Shown piece after piece: positions 35,325 to 47,603 of a DNA stretch of 64,000 bases (the stretch's first letter is position 1; each line of letters starts with the position of its first letter). The notes beneath the pieces were generated by a model. That model did no database searches and was not told where the DNA came from. It saw only the letters and a program-made list of their open reading frames with translations. Source of the DNA: Hofstenia miamia. Taxonomy: Eukaryota; Xenacoelomorpha; Acoela. The stretch spans positions 1,287,605 to 1,351,604 of the forward strand of contig SCFE01000021.1 in NCBI GenBank assembly GCA_004352715.1, written 5' to 3'. The translations under genes were made by a program, and so were the position numbers.

Positions 35325-36558
35325 GTAAGTTTTTACTGTAAAAACTATATTCCATTCCAATTTATTTAGAGATTTTACTTAAGATAAAGCCTTGATTTAA
35401 ACCAAAAATCTATGGATTTCTTTAAATATTTTGTTATATTTTGTAATTTTTTAGTTAAAAATAATTTCTTTTATATGACTTCATAGTTTTATGAGCTATA
35501 ATGCTTAAATATTTACCGCGTGTTACCGCGTGCTATGAATTTGGTTAATTATGTAAAGTTATCGATCTATATCGATTATATTTTAACCTTTTCATGTATT
35601 TTATTGCATTTCTCATCATTTTTTACCCTCTAGTAGTATTTATTTTGTCCGCGTGCTCCGCCTGCATTCGCGTGGCGCTATTCTGCACCTTCGCCATAGT
35701 TTATATTTTATGGTTTCCATTAAGTTATCTTAAACATTTTAAAGTATATATTTTACTGTTTAACACTTACCTTCTCTAATGTCCTTAACTGACTGTCAAA
35801 TTTAAATGCAATGTGGACTATTATTTACTAAAATTATATTGCAATTGTGTATAGTAAACAATGATAACAAACTAAGGACTATTTGAATTTTATTTTTGAA
35901 ATGTTGTAGTTAATACTTAAGCAAGCTTAACTTTACATCTGTTACTAATTAACACTATATGTAGAAGAGCCAATTGGTCAATTGTTCCATTTATAAAAAT
36001 ATATTTGGAATAGAATTTCCATAAATCTTCTGACTTTTAGTAATTTGTAAGTAAAATTTTTAAATATAACGCTTAGAAAGTTCAGGTATTTCTAGACCCG
36101 CACTGTCCTTTCCATTTAAATTGTTATAAGGAACTCATTCATTTATTCTTTGATAAACAGTTGTATTTAAAATTATTATACAAATAATAAGTTTTACATT
36201 TCGAAGCAAGCAATGACACGACTTTTTTATTCAGACTAAATGAACTCAGAGCATTCAATTAGCTAGTACTTTTTCATTTCAGTTAGTCTGAATTAAGTAA
36301 ACAATGCCCCTATGCCCCTAATGTAGGAACTAATTGAACTTATTAATTAATGAGTAAAAGAACTTCTGCTTCAGTAACAAGTATTTTTTGGTTGGATATA
36401 AAACACTACTAGTCTGTAACTTCTATTAAAATTCACAATAAATTGATTTTTTGTATTTTATTTGTCATTGTGTGTGAATCTATTTCTTTCAAAATTATTG
36501 TGTTATTTTTATGCTTTGTATTTGATTAATGAATACTTATTATTTATTTATTAAGCAG
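35325..36558 (+). other. Probable intron of the P-type transposase
   Basis: Starts GTAAGT directly after the THAP exon. Ends TTTATTTATTAAGCAG at 36558, before sequence that again reads as transposase (FPNLYHYLN, then SSKRHEKEVKTLEEL in 36611-36910). It is very AT-rich with no domain. The 3' boundary is inferred from consensus only. Confidence 0.5.
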
Positions 36559-37846
36559 TCAAAGGAGAATGATACTACGAAAATAAGCCGATACTACGCA
36601 ATTTCCTAATTTGTACCATTATTTAAATATTCAGCCAACAAACCCACGTCAAACTATATTAGCAACATCCTCAAAGCGACATGAAAAAGAAGTAAAGACA
36701 CTAGAAGAACTGTGCAGCGAATTTCTTAATAATCACCTTGTGAAGGATCTGCAAGAACTACACTTTAAAATTAAATCGACATTGTTGCCCTCGGGTTTTA
36801 TTATCAGTTATATATTATGTTCATATAATTTTACATACTTCAGTATTTATCTAACTACCTTAAGTCCAAAAAAATTCTTAATTATTTCTCAATTATTGGT
36901 GCTTTATTGAAGGAATACATCATAAAATTCTTAGAAACTTGTAATAATGTCGTTATTACGAATTTTGAATTACGCCTCTTGTTCTCGTCTTGTTCTCTCA
37001 ATGTTATCAGAAGTTTAACAGATGTTTAATATTTTTGCTTTTTTTATGTTTTTTTCTGATGATATGTTCATCACAGATTCTTTAAATTTTTTAATTCATT
37101 ATTCTGTTATTCTTCTGATATTCTTTTGTAAACTTTTCACAGATGAAGCACATTCGAGCAGAGTAGAATTTTATATTGAACTAATTAAAAATTCACATGT
37201 TAACCACAATCAGCGCTGATATTCATCATCTTTTAAACATCTTAGATATGTGCTGCATTCTTGTAGTGTTATCGTCTATGAATCTCTCATTAATAGCTTT
37301 TTACTTTCACTATCTACACAATAGCTACAACACAATATCAGTAAAGGAACAGCAAATCTTGATGTTAAGAAGTTCCTACAGCTCCGTGCCTCCAAATTAC
37401 GTGACCAAGAAAAAATTGTAATAATGTTAGGAGAATAGAAGTAGTCATCCCAACATCGCCACTATTATAATGGTATGCTTCAGGGTTTCACCAGTAATGG
37501 AGAATTAGTGTGGACCTTACATTGTTTTATGATATCATTTTGTAGTTCAAATGTCAGAGATGTTGTGCAGATGTTGCCTTGTTGTAAACTTGTCAGCAAA
37601 TCATTAGTGAACATGTTTCTTGAGGTGTACAAGTTGCTTATTAGTTGCTTTTTTGTAGTTGTTTTGAATCTTTGTTGACAATTTTATTATAAACCTAGTT
37701 TTGTGATCCTATACTAATTCTATCAGATGAAAATCTGAATATCCTCACTAAATTCTTAAGTTGTTTTGATGCTTGGCTGTCTTCTTGCAATCATGAGCAT
37801 ATAATGACTCATGAAACACTCACGGATGTAGCAACGCTGTAGCAAG
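36559..37846 (+). pseudogene. P-type transposase, diverged left copy with internal deletion
   Basis: 36611-36910 reads as the segment after the THAP domain, with SSKRHEKEVKTLEEL. From about 36880 the sequence runs parallel to 37855-38640 but with many differences and stops. Near 37690-37846 it jumps to sequence equivalent to 39365-39510 (FCDPI, DAW). The middle of the transposase is therefore missing here. It ends at the N at 37847, where a second, better copy begins. Either two elements are nested or two copies were joined in assembly. Confidence 0.65.
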
Positions 37847-37854
37847 NGTCCTAC

Positions 37855-38819
37855 AAAATCCTTAATTATTTCACACTCATTGGTGCTCTATGAAAGGAAT
37901 GTGTCATAAAATTCTTTGTAACTTGTAATAATGACGTTATTGCAAATAGTGAATTACGCCACTTGTTACAGTCTAGTTCTCTAATCATCTCATATGTTTC
38001 AGAGGTTTTAAATATTCTTGCTTATCATAAGTCTTCTTCTGATGATAAGTCCATCTCAGATTCTTTAAATTTTTTAATTCATCATACTGCTGATCTTCTT
38101 ACATTGTATTGTGAACTATGCACAGATGAAGCGGTTTCTAGCAGAGTAGAGTTTTATATTGAACAAATTAAACTTTCACATGTTAACCACAATCAGCGCT
38201 GATATTCATCATCATTGATAACACTTAGCTATGTGGTGCATTCTCATAGTGCTAACGCCTATGAATATCTCCTTGAAAGGGATTTACTTTCACTACCTAC
38301 ACCAAGATATTTACGCAAAATCAGTAAAGGAACTGCAAATCTTGATGTTAAGAAATACCTTCAGCTCCGTGCTTCCAAATTAAGTGACCAAGAAAAAATT
38401 GTAGTTATGATAGGAGATGAGATTTACTCATCCCAACAATGCCAATATTATAATGGCGGGCTTCAAGGTTTAACCAGTAATGGTGAGTTAGTCAGGACCA
38501 TGCATTGTTTTAAGATATCATCTTGTAGTGCAAATTACAGAGATGTTGAGCAAATGTTGCCTTGTTGTAAACTTGACAGCAAATCATTATTGAACACGTT
38601 TCTTGATGTGTACAAATTGCTTATTAGTTGCAATTTTATAGTGGTTTTGATTACCATACTGTAAACAGAGCTTTGTATTCAATTTTAGGCAATGGAGCTT
38701 TGCTGCCATGTGTAAGTTTAAAGCCATTCGATATTGAAAATGAGCAGTTCTTTCTTTTGTTTGACTCTGTGCATAATATAAAAATATATACAACATATTT
38801 CAGAGAAAAAAATTGTTAG
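37855..38819 (+). pseudogene. P-type transposase core, catalytic region
   Basis: 38215-38664 reads YLLERDLLSLPTPRYLRKIS, then DQEKIVVMIGDEIYSSQQCQY, YNGGLQGLTSNGELVRT and VEQMLPC. The D-E-I/M block is where P-type and THAP9 transposases carry the first acidic residue of their RNase H-like core. After a frameshift, FDYHTVNRALYSI and LFDSVHNIK (38628-38819) resemble the second acidic block, D-x-x-H-x-x-K-N. Stops between the parts and the frameshifts argue against a working enzyme. The residue assignment is inferred from family layout. Confidence 0.8.
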
Positions 38820-39320
38820 ATTTTCCTTCATTTGTAACTTTAGTCAATCATTTACAGCCAATTTTGATCACATTATTAAGTTGTATGAATAGAAAAACAA
38901 AAGTCTCTAAAAATTGCACATGAGCTTAGTCCAATTTGCTTTAATCCTAAAAATATTCAAAGGGCTTCCATAAAATTCGCTCTAAGTATTTTCTGTGAAA
39001 GTACCTTAGCAGGACTAAATATTACAGCATTTCAGAAAACTTGGAATTTCAAGGTACAATAACATTCATTGAAATCTTTCTTCAGTTATGGAAAATTCAN
39101 TTTAAAGCCATTCGATATTGAAAATGAGCAGTTCTTTCTTTTGTTTGACTCTGTGCATAATATAAAAAATATATACAACATATTTCAGAGAAAAAAATTA
39201 TTCTAAGTATTTTCTGTGAAAGTTACCTTAGCAGGACTAAATATTACAGCATTTCAGAAAACTTGGAATTTCAAGGTACAATAACATTCATTGAAATCTT
39301 TCTTCAGTTACGGAAAATTC
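38717..39320. repeat. Overlapping duplication around the N at 39100
   Basis: 39101-39196 repeats 38717-38806, and 39198-39320 repeats 38978-39099, with one-base indels. The second version omits the equivalent of 38807-38977. Such a staggered repeat bounded by an N is best explained by joined alternative alleles or contigs inside the P-type element. Confidence 0.8.
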
Positions 39321-40311
39321 AAAATATTAAGACTCCTTTTAAAGGATTGCATCATCGTGATAAGTTTTGTGATCCTATACGAACTGTCTCAGATGAAAAT
39401 CTCCATTTCCTAACTAAATTCTTAAGTTGGATTGATGCTTGGCAGTCTTATTTCAATTATGAGCATAAACTGACTCATGAAACATTTACGGCTGTAGCCA
39501 CTACGTGCAAGGCAACTGTTTTACTGACGCAGCATCTGCTTGAAAAATATAAATTTGAATACGTTTTGTTAGGAAAACTGCAGCCCGATAATTTTGAATC
39601 ACGCTTTTCTACCTACCGTCAACGATCTGGTGGAAATTACATTGTTTCCGTAAAACAAATTTTTGAAACGGAGAAAACTATTAAGGTTATTTCATTGCTT
39701 ACAAAATCTGGTTTCGATTTAAGGTATTGTGATAAACAGATTACATCATTAGAAACCACACAACCTTGTTCAAATAATGAAAATCTTCAAGAAATTATAT
39801 CTGTAATTGAATTTGATGTTATAGATAATATTTCAAATGTTGATGAAAACATTATTTATTATGTTGCAGAATATATTTCTTTTGGACTCTCAAAGCAGAC
39901 ATCATGTGATTTCTGCAGACAGCTTCTGACTAATTCGTCGGATAAACTTGATCAATTTGATGATTACTTTTCTTTGATTGATCGCGCCGCCTTAAGAAAT
40001 CTCGATTTTATGTTTATGAAATCGTAATTTCTGTTTGGCACATCTTTCAGCAACTTTGTTCTCAATCTTTACTCGTAAGTCATGTTCTTAATGAATCTTG
40101 TCCATCTGATTTCTTTCTAAAGATCTGCTCAGCATTTTCTGAAATGCAACATTTAGAAATGGAATCTTGCAGTATTTGTTGTAAAGTATTTTTTAAACTT
40201 ATTGTAAAAAAGGCATTTAATTGTTTTATGCAAAATTTTGTAAGAGAAAAAAACGCAGTTTTGTACAATTCAAAAGGAATTGCAATGCAAAAAATAAACA
40301 AGTTTAGTTAA
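39263..40311 (+). pseudogene. P-type/THAP9 transposase C-terminal region
   Basis: The frame 39263-40027 (254 codons, longest clean stretch of the element) contains FCDPIRTVSDENL, HETFTAVATTCKATVLL, LGKLQPDNFESRFSTYRQRS and YYVAEYISFGLSKQTSC-x2-C. The Q-x-D-x-x-E-x-R-F-x-x-Y-R-Q block is a hallmark of P-type and THAP9 transposases and carries a late catalytic Glu; both E and R are kept here. The Tyr-rich Y-x-A-x-Y-I block with two Cys follows as in the family. After a break near 40025, another frame continues with HVLNESCPSDFFLK and CSICCKVFF to a stop at 40309. The true start lies in an upstream exon. Confidence 0.87.
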
Positions 40312-40491
40312 CTTATTTTCTTTATTAGAGTTATTTTTTGTAATATTTTTTTTTGCTTTAAACATTATTATATGCCTAAATCAAAATAAATGGTTTATTA
40401 GAGCAGTAATTCTCGTTTTTACCAGCAGCCCTCAATTGTCTGTTTACGTAAATATTTGTTCCAGTCCAGTGTGTTTATCTCGGAGTCCGCG

Positions 40492-40580
40492 GCCAATGAT
40501 ACAATATTATTTAATTCTAATAAATCTCCCGGAAAGCCATTCAAAATCTCGAAAAAAATGTACTTCTCTCACTAAATATT
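40492..40580 (+). mobile_element. LINE A, right part after the P-type insertion
   Basis: Directly right of the P-type terminus the frame ANDTILFNSNKSPGK continues the reverse transcriptase from HYAD at 34912, completing the YxDD region with the duplicated target bases. The right copy of the target reads GCC AAT (Ala-Asn) where the left reads GCC GAT (Ala-Asp). LINE similarity fades after about 40580. Confidence 0.85.
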
Positions 40581-43500
40581 TATGAGGCTCAAGTTTACAC
40601 TGCTATAGTGACTAATATATATGGTCATTTCATTACATGTTTTTGTTAGCTATATCACACATTATTTAGTTTGCATGCTTACCAATGTTTGCATACATTG
40701 GCTGACTAATTGAGGTTTACATCATGTTTGTGATAATGCATTGCTGACTAATAATTTTCCTATCATAAAAAAATTCCTTACGTTTCTATTGTTTAACCAG
40801 CTCTATGTACAAATTTAATTTGTTTTGGGAATCAATGCATTACATGCAAAAAGACTTGTTTTTCAAATACATTGTTATTTCATTGTAAAAAATTCCACAA
40901 TATTTGTCATATTGACGCCTGTCATTACAAGCGTATGATATATAGACTTACATGATAAAAACAATTTTGCTTTCCAAAAGATTATACATGCAATATCGCT
41001 AGTAGGATTTATACATATACAATGCTGCTTTCATTAATACACTCTTATTACGTTAGTTTTACACAACAATCTTTTCTTTGCTTTTATTTTTCTGTTTATA
41101 TGGATTTTCGTGGGATGCACATATTTGTTGGCTGCTACATTTTTGTTGGCTTTGCACGTAATTTTTTGGGTTGTACACATTTGTAGACTGTTACATTTTT
41201 TCTCAACTTTGCACGTTTTTCACTTTATTTGGTTTATGACTTTACATGACTGTATACATTTACATGGTTTTCCACTTTCCACAGCTTTGATGTCTGCACG
41301 TTTTTCACTTTTATTTGCTTTATAACTTTTGCATGGCTGTATATATTACATGGGTTTTCTGCTTTTGAAATTTAATGCGTGAAAAAGATGACACATTCAT
41401 TATTCATAGTTAATGAAGATTTTTTCCATCAATAGATATCATTTCCAATTGTTAAATTTGTAAACCTATGATGCATTCACCATTCTAAATGTATAAATGT
41501 TTGTAAATAGTGTATTATTCACATGCAAAAAATACAGACACATGGTATTTAAAAGATAGAATTTCAAGAAAATTACAAAGCAATATTTTTACATAGCAAA
41601 AACAATGTCTATAAAATCACTTAACCATAACAAACACTGCTGACTTGGAAAAATTTAACACATGTTCTTTGGTAAATATCATCCAAATGACACAAAATAA
41701 AGCAAAAAATAATATGTATAATTTATAGTTTCAGTAAACTACTAGTTATAAAAAGAAGTAAATTAAACAGAGCAATAGTTGTAATTGGCATTACACCAGT
41801 CAATTTCTGACATGGCATTGTTGGTTCAAATTCAACCTATCCAAAGTATTCCTCATTTTTCATGGCTTTAGCTAAAAAATTGATAATTTATATAAAATAT
41901 ACGCAAGAATAAAAATAAATCCAAGAAAAAAAATATGTATTTTACATCTTCTAAATATAATTATACATCAAATTTTAAAACAGTCCTTGGCTTACAGCCA
42001 AAATATTTGTTCTCACATCAATGAACTTTAACTCCAATTAACATTTAAAACTGTGATCAAGCTCAATGTGAATAGCATTGTGGGAGGAAGAAACAGTTGC
42101 CATTTTCCAAGCAATATGAATAGCTTTGTGGGAGGAAGAAACAGTTGCCATTTTCCAGAGCAATTTTTACCACAGGACTATACTTTGTTGGAGTTTGGTA
42201 CAAATTGTGTATTGTAAGCTGTTTCCCAACAGGTAACTCAAAAAGATATGTATTGTCCATGACGAGCTTCTTCTGATACTGAGTTAAGTTTGCCAACTAG
42301 TACAGGACACGATAATTTCTCCTCTGTCAAAATGAAAATAAAATGGCAATGCTTAAATTAGTTTTGTAATACTCCAAGGTATCAATGAATGTAATCCAAA
42401 AATAAACAGTGAGTGTGTTGCTAAAATCCCTTCTTATAATATTCAAAAATTCACACTGAGAGCCTCAGCTGAGTCAGGATTTAATGCTGTGAAATCAACA
42501 CTAATGATTCTTCTTGTGTTAGAATGATGGCGTTCACTCTCACAGACACATGCCCAAAATCCGAAAACTTGTTTAGCAGCATTTTATTTGCAATCATTTA
42601 TAGGACATTGAACTCCCAATTTTTGACCAACAGACTCATGACCCACCTGATTCACAACCAAAAATTGACCCATCGGACCCACACCCACTCACAGCTCTAA
42701 TGCTGATTGACTATAGGATCTCATATTTTAGCCTCAATGTCGTCCAGAACTTCTTCAAATAAAGCCAATGCATTTGTTCCATAATAATAATTCTGCTTTT
42801 CTCCTTTTTTACTTGAAGTCTGCATTTTTTGGGTTTACTTACAAAATCCAGACCTTAAATCAAATTCACAGAAAATCTGTATATTATGCTTAAGTAAATG
42901 TTATTTTAAATATAAAACATGTCATGTTACATACATTGATTTTAAAAAAACTGTGCTTCTGTATTTTGTGCAAAAATGTAAGTCTAGGGGTGACTGAATG
43001 ATGAAAATTCGATGTTTTTTGGATTTGGCAAAAAGCATTCCACTGGATACAAAAGTGCTATCACATTTCTCTAAGCATTAATATTTCAACAACGTAATAG
43101 GTATTTTATTTTTAATTTGTAATTGCTTTTATGAAAAAAAATCTAAATCTCTGCTCTTGAACTAATTCAGATATCTAAAATTTTTATTATTGTAGAGAAT
43201 TGTGTTTTTTTCATTTTGAACTTTACTTCACCTCTTACTTTGAGCATGCTGCATCCGAATGGAGACCTATTACCTCAAAATTAGGAAAGAATTTGAAGGT
43301 TTTCACAAAAATGGGATTTTTCATTGAAAAAAGTAATATTTTCATGTACTTCATTTATAAGATTACTATGAGAAAAAATGATGAACACCTGTAAATGTAT
43401 TGAAAACACATTTAATCCCAAGTTTGTTTAAAATGAAGAATCAAAATAAGAAATCCTCAACCTTTTATGAAAATACAAAATTTTTAGAAGGTTCTGCTTC

Positions 43501-45053
43501 AAAATTCTATAGTCCAGGGTAATTCAAAAAGCAGAATATCAACTGCGACTGATTGCAATTTCAGGTAAAAATGTCAACAGAAAAATGTTCAGAAACCTTA
43601 AATATAATACTAAGCTTATTATCTGAATCAAGAATCAAATATCAACATTAATGCAAAAGAATTTGCAAATTACATCATAAAGAAAAAGTTAATTATGGCT
43701 TCATATGGCATTAGAAGTCTCTACAGAAATTTACAATTAGAAAAATCAAATAATGCCGCAATTGTACTTCTTAAAATAAAAACACCTAAATTTACACAGC
43801 ATAGTAATTATTAATCTTAGCAGCAAAAATAATTTAGTGGAATTATATAACACTTGTTACCATATAAATATTGATTTAAATTCGATTGAGAAAAAATGTA
43901 TTTTACTATAAATCATAAATGGATGATATATCTTCATTAGTACAAGATCAAACATCAAACGGTATACTTAGAAAATGAAATTTAACTGACAAAATATCTA
44001 TTTTACAAAAGAAGTAGAAACTATGAACAAATATAATTTTTCATAATTAAAAATTAACAGAAATGATAAGGAATTTGAACCTTGAATATGTAAGAAGCCA
44101 AACGCACACAATTGCTACTAAACTGCACCTTTGTGTTGTAAAATATCAGTAATAAAGGGAGGCTTTCATTGAATAGTTGAGAATTGTTGCACATACAAAC
44201 AACTTTACCAAGAAATAACAATGCTAATTATCGAATTAAAGAAAAATATACATAAATATACACCTAAATAATTTCACAGATCGTCATAGTAAAATACCAA
44301 GAGAAGATATTGTTAATGAGAACAAGAAATCAAAAAATCAGATAGACCTTCGTTTTTATTTTGATTTACAGTAGTAAAATTAAAGTGCTCTTTTGTGAAT
44401 CAAAATGATTACCACACCAATAAAGTAACGGTTGCACTGTATAATATTTTGCTAGTGTGTGTTCTTCATTTGATGCTTTGTTTCAATACCGAAAAAAAAC
44501 ATTAAAATAAAAATTATTAAAATATATTTCAAAAATTTCAAACTTGAAATCTGACAATTTGAAAAATATGAAGAAAACGAATTTGCTATGAATACATTAC
44601 CCAGACATCTACGCAAAATTTGCTTATCATACTGTTCTATTACCAATGAAAATCTCATCGGAGTTCCTTCAAAGAGAAATGCTAAATTAATTTAATTGCA
44701 TAATGCGTTTTTCAATTTTCAACTTATTGTTATTAAGGATCATAATGAATTTTAACAAAAACATTAGACAAAAGATATATTTTACTGAGCTTAAGCATCG
44801 TAACTTTGCAAAAAATTTCTTCTAAATATGCACTATTTTATTAAAATATATTGTTAGCCATTTTGATTATAGGTAATTCATGCTTGTAGATGTGAAAATC
44901 TTTGGTGTTAAGACTTGGATGCATTGATCTTATGTATATATTTTCGATTATTAGTAATTTTTTAGGGATGGTAGATCATAAAATTTTAATATCATAGCAA
45001 TTTAGTTTTCCTAATATTTTTCAAGTTGTTAGCTATCTAATTTTTGAAATATA
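40581..45053. other. Mostly non-coding stretch
   Basis: No host gene supported. At about 41205-41375 a loose tandem duplication repeats a GCACGTTTTTCACTTT word about 90 bases apart. A small minus frame at 42063-42296 is listed separately. Frames at 43200-43394 and 44452-44658 have no motif. Confidence 0.5.
42063..42296 (-). CDS. Unidentified short ORF with duplicated C-terminal motif
   Basis: A 77-codon minus-strand frame. It reads TYLFELPVGKQLTIHNL, then KYSPVVKIALENGNCFFLPQ, and then LENGNCFFLPQ again because about 50 bases are tandemly duplicated (plus-strand word GTGGGAGGAAGAAACAGTTG twice). The regular alternation of hydrophobic and polar residues looks like a real small beta-rich protein piece. 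I recall similar short ORFs in transposon-rich invertebrate genomes but cannot name a family. Most likely a fragment. Confidence 0.35.
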   Translation of the reverse strand: MANLTQYQKKLVMDNTYLFELPVGKQLTIHNLYQTPTKYSPVVKIALENGNCFFLPQSYSYCLENGNCFFLPQCYSH

Positions 45054-45055
45054 TA

Positions 45056-45801
45056 CAGGGTGTCCCAAAAAGATGCATACAATTTTAGCAGCTGATAACT
45101 CAAAATTTTGTTTTTTCTTTGCAGATTAAACATATCGATCCAAATGATGGCAGCCAGACTAAACTTTGAAGAAAGAAAATTCATTTTAAAATGTTACTGG
45201 AAGCATGAAAACGCAAGAGAAGTGCAAAGACAGTTTAGGAGGATGTTTCAAAAAGAACCACAACACGAGTTACCATCACCCAAATTAGAGATAAGTTTGA
45301 AGCTGATGGAACTGTTTAGAACGTCTCCAAAAAGCATTCTGGAAGACCACGTACATCAACAAGTCCTACAAAGGAAGAAAGAGTACTTGAAACGTTTCAG
45401 CGAAGTCCAAGAAAGTCTGTGCGGCAAGCCAGTCGTGAGGTAGGAATTTCAAAATCATCTGTCCATCGCATCATGAAACGTTGTAAATGGAAAAGTTACA
45501 TTCCAAGATTAGTCCATGCTCTTAATGACGATGATCCAGACAGTATTGTGAGTGGTACTTGGAACAATGTAACGAAAATGCATGCTTTCCCACAAGGGAA
45601 TGATTTCATGATGTGTGCTATTCCAACGATTCGAGTTACTGGCGGTGTCTGGACCAGAATGGACATCAGTTTGAGAACCGGCAGTGCCAAAACGATAGAA
45701 TGATGTTTGCATTTTTTTACATGTTGAACATTAAACAAATAATAATAAACACCTGGTTTACAATTATTTAAAGTGTGTATACATTTTTTTGGAACACCCT
45801 G
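45056..45801 (+). mobile_element. Deleted mariner-like element, 746 bp
   Basis: The ends CAGGGTGTCCCAAAAAGATG and (reverse complement) CAGGGTGTTCCAAAAAAATG are flanked by TA at 45054-45055 and 45802-45803. Full-length relatives encode about 350 residues. Here the DNA-binding half is kept and the catalytic half is largely missing, so it is an internally deleted, non-autonomous copy. Confidence 0.9.
45147..45720 (+). pseudogene. Mariner-type transposase, helix-turn-helix half kept
   Basis: The frame at 45108-45443 reads FEERKFILKCYWKHENAREVQRQFRR, a first helix-turn-helix of the kind annotated DUF4817 (E-R-x-F-I-L-x-x-Y, then V-x-R-x-F). After frame changes, [20 protein letters not shown] (45419 on) is the second helix-turn-helix, followed by [12 protein letters not shown]. 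The sequence then jumps to a C-terminal piece, [11 protein letters not shown], in another frame. The D-D-x-D catalytic blocks are absent. The protein could at most bind DNA. Confidence 0.8.
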
Positions 45802-45803
45802 TA

Positions 45804-47393
45804 TTAATAATTAAATCCGCATTCTCGTAAATGTTCTAACATTGCCATTTATTATTCTGTTTAGTTGTCTTCTACTATATCCAATATATTCATTACCACA
45901 CAGCTGCAATTAATTTTGTTAATAACATTTGATTTATCGAATATTTTTGTTGTTGATTTTTATTCCAAGTATAAATGACCTTGAGTTAAATTATTAAGCA
46001 GGGGTAAACTCAAGAATGGTCTTTGATGATGGCAATGCTTGCATCATTATAGAAGGTAAAACATCAAAAGTGATAAAAAGGATGATAGTTTTCCTCAAAA
46101 ATTTTCACTTCTTCTACTTAAAACGTAATTTTTTACGTAAAAATTGATCATAAGATTTTTTATCTTTTGTAAAAATCATGTATTATATACTAAACCTAAT
46201 CAAGTAAGTTATGAGAAGCCCCAAAATTGAAATTCACATTATCCTAAGAAAAATTCTAATAGTTTTGAAGCTTGCTTTTCAACATTGAGAAGAACCCTTC
46301 CACAAAGGAAGTAGAGTATTTTGTTCTTAATAGCAACCCATTTTTTGTAGAATTTAATGAACCTATTGCAATGAGAATTTATTAAGACATGTATATAGTA
46401 TTCATTTTTCTGCCCACCATCTAAAATTGAGGTTGATTCAGATGCAAGACATGTTACAAGCCCAATTAAGTTAAAGAAATTGATGGCTTGCATTAACTTA
46501 GGGATGATAGCCTCATCATTGACAACAGTTTTTGCCCTCTCAACAATGATTCCTTTAGTAACAGCAATTTTATAGAAATTGCCAAAATATAACTTATCTC
46601 TAATTAAATGATTTAAATATATTGATTTAAAAATAGAAATTCCATTCCTTCAGACATATATTCATTAGCTATCCTTTTCAATTATCTTAGTAGTATTTTG
46701 CAGCTTCCGAAAAAGCTTATCAAGCAGAAATGGGTTAGCGTGGATTCTTGTAAATCTGAAAATCTGAATTGTTTAGCTCAAGTTCAATATTCTACAGTTG
46801 TAGAATTTGCTCTTGCCACACACTATGCTAGCATTGCTATTGCAATTGCTTTCCACATAATTGAAAGAGTTTGATCATTGCAGGCAGCCTTGTTTTATTC
46901 AAAAGACTATCAAATTGAAATATTGAAGTAAAAAGCTTATCTAAGTCATTCTCTCTGTGTAGCTCCATAAACTGCTGAGTAGGTGTTTTAAAACATGTTT
47001 TGCAAATGTTCTATGCCCATCTACAATCAGACATGACTCAAATGCTTGAGAATATGTCTTGTTTGTTTAGCCCTTATTGAATTGTGTAAAATGAAAAAAT
47101 AGGATTTTAAAAAAATCCTACTGTGTAATGTTATAGAAGTATCCCTTGTAACACATGTCTTGTTACAGCATGAAATTCATACCACATGAGAAATATCTTG
47201 TTCTTCTACTATCTGTCACACAAATCAATTTGTACATCATGTTTTTAAATTTTTAGTGATTAAGAAAAATATAATTTTTTGTAATAAAATTTAAAGTTTA
47301 TTATTATCTTGGTAATAAATAATGTCATTGTTCTAATTATGTTTGTAATATTTACCTAGAATTATAAATATGTCACTTAGTAACATATAAAAA

Positions 47394-47428
<35 letters not shown>

Positions 47429-47434
47429 TTATAT
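45804..47434. other. Non-coding stretch; CpG frequency falls from about 46.2 kb
   Basis: A minus-strand frame of 84 codons at 46239-46493 has no known motif. From about 46.2 kb CpG becomes rare and stays so to 63.6 kb. The right end is a (TA)n run leading into an assembly gap. Confidence 0.5.
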
Positions 47435-47565
47435 NNNNNNNNNNNNNNNNNNNNNNNNNNNNNNNNNNNNNNNNNNNNNNNNNNNNNNNNNNNNNNNNNN
47501 NNNNNNNNNNNNNNNNNNNNNNNNNNNNNNNNNNNNNNNNNNNNNNNNNNNNNNNNNNNNNNNNN
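47435..47565. other. Assembly gap of 131 Ns in a (TA)n microsatellite
   Basis: The gap is flanked on both sides by TA repeats (47395-47434 and 47569-47597), so it probably represents a longer microsatellite that could not be read through. Confidence 0.9.

Positions 47566-47603
<38 letters not shown>

Larger units (their letters stand above)
34913..40491 (+). mobile_element. P-element/THAP9-type DNA transposon with perfect 36-bp TIRs
   Basis: The left end (34913-34948, starting CGCGGACTCCGAGATAAACA) and the right end (40456-40491) are reverse complements over all 36 bases. The flanks GCCGATG and GCCAATG are a 7-base direct duplication with one mismatch. The element sits inside the YxDD codons of LINE A: HYAD to the left, ANDTILF to the right. 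Inside are a THAP exon with a consensus 5' splice site, transposase core blocks and a C-terminal region, all in sense. Drosophila P elements also carry introns. Internal duplications and Ns at 37847 and 39100 show that its 5.6-kb length is partly an assembly effect. Confidence 0.93.
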
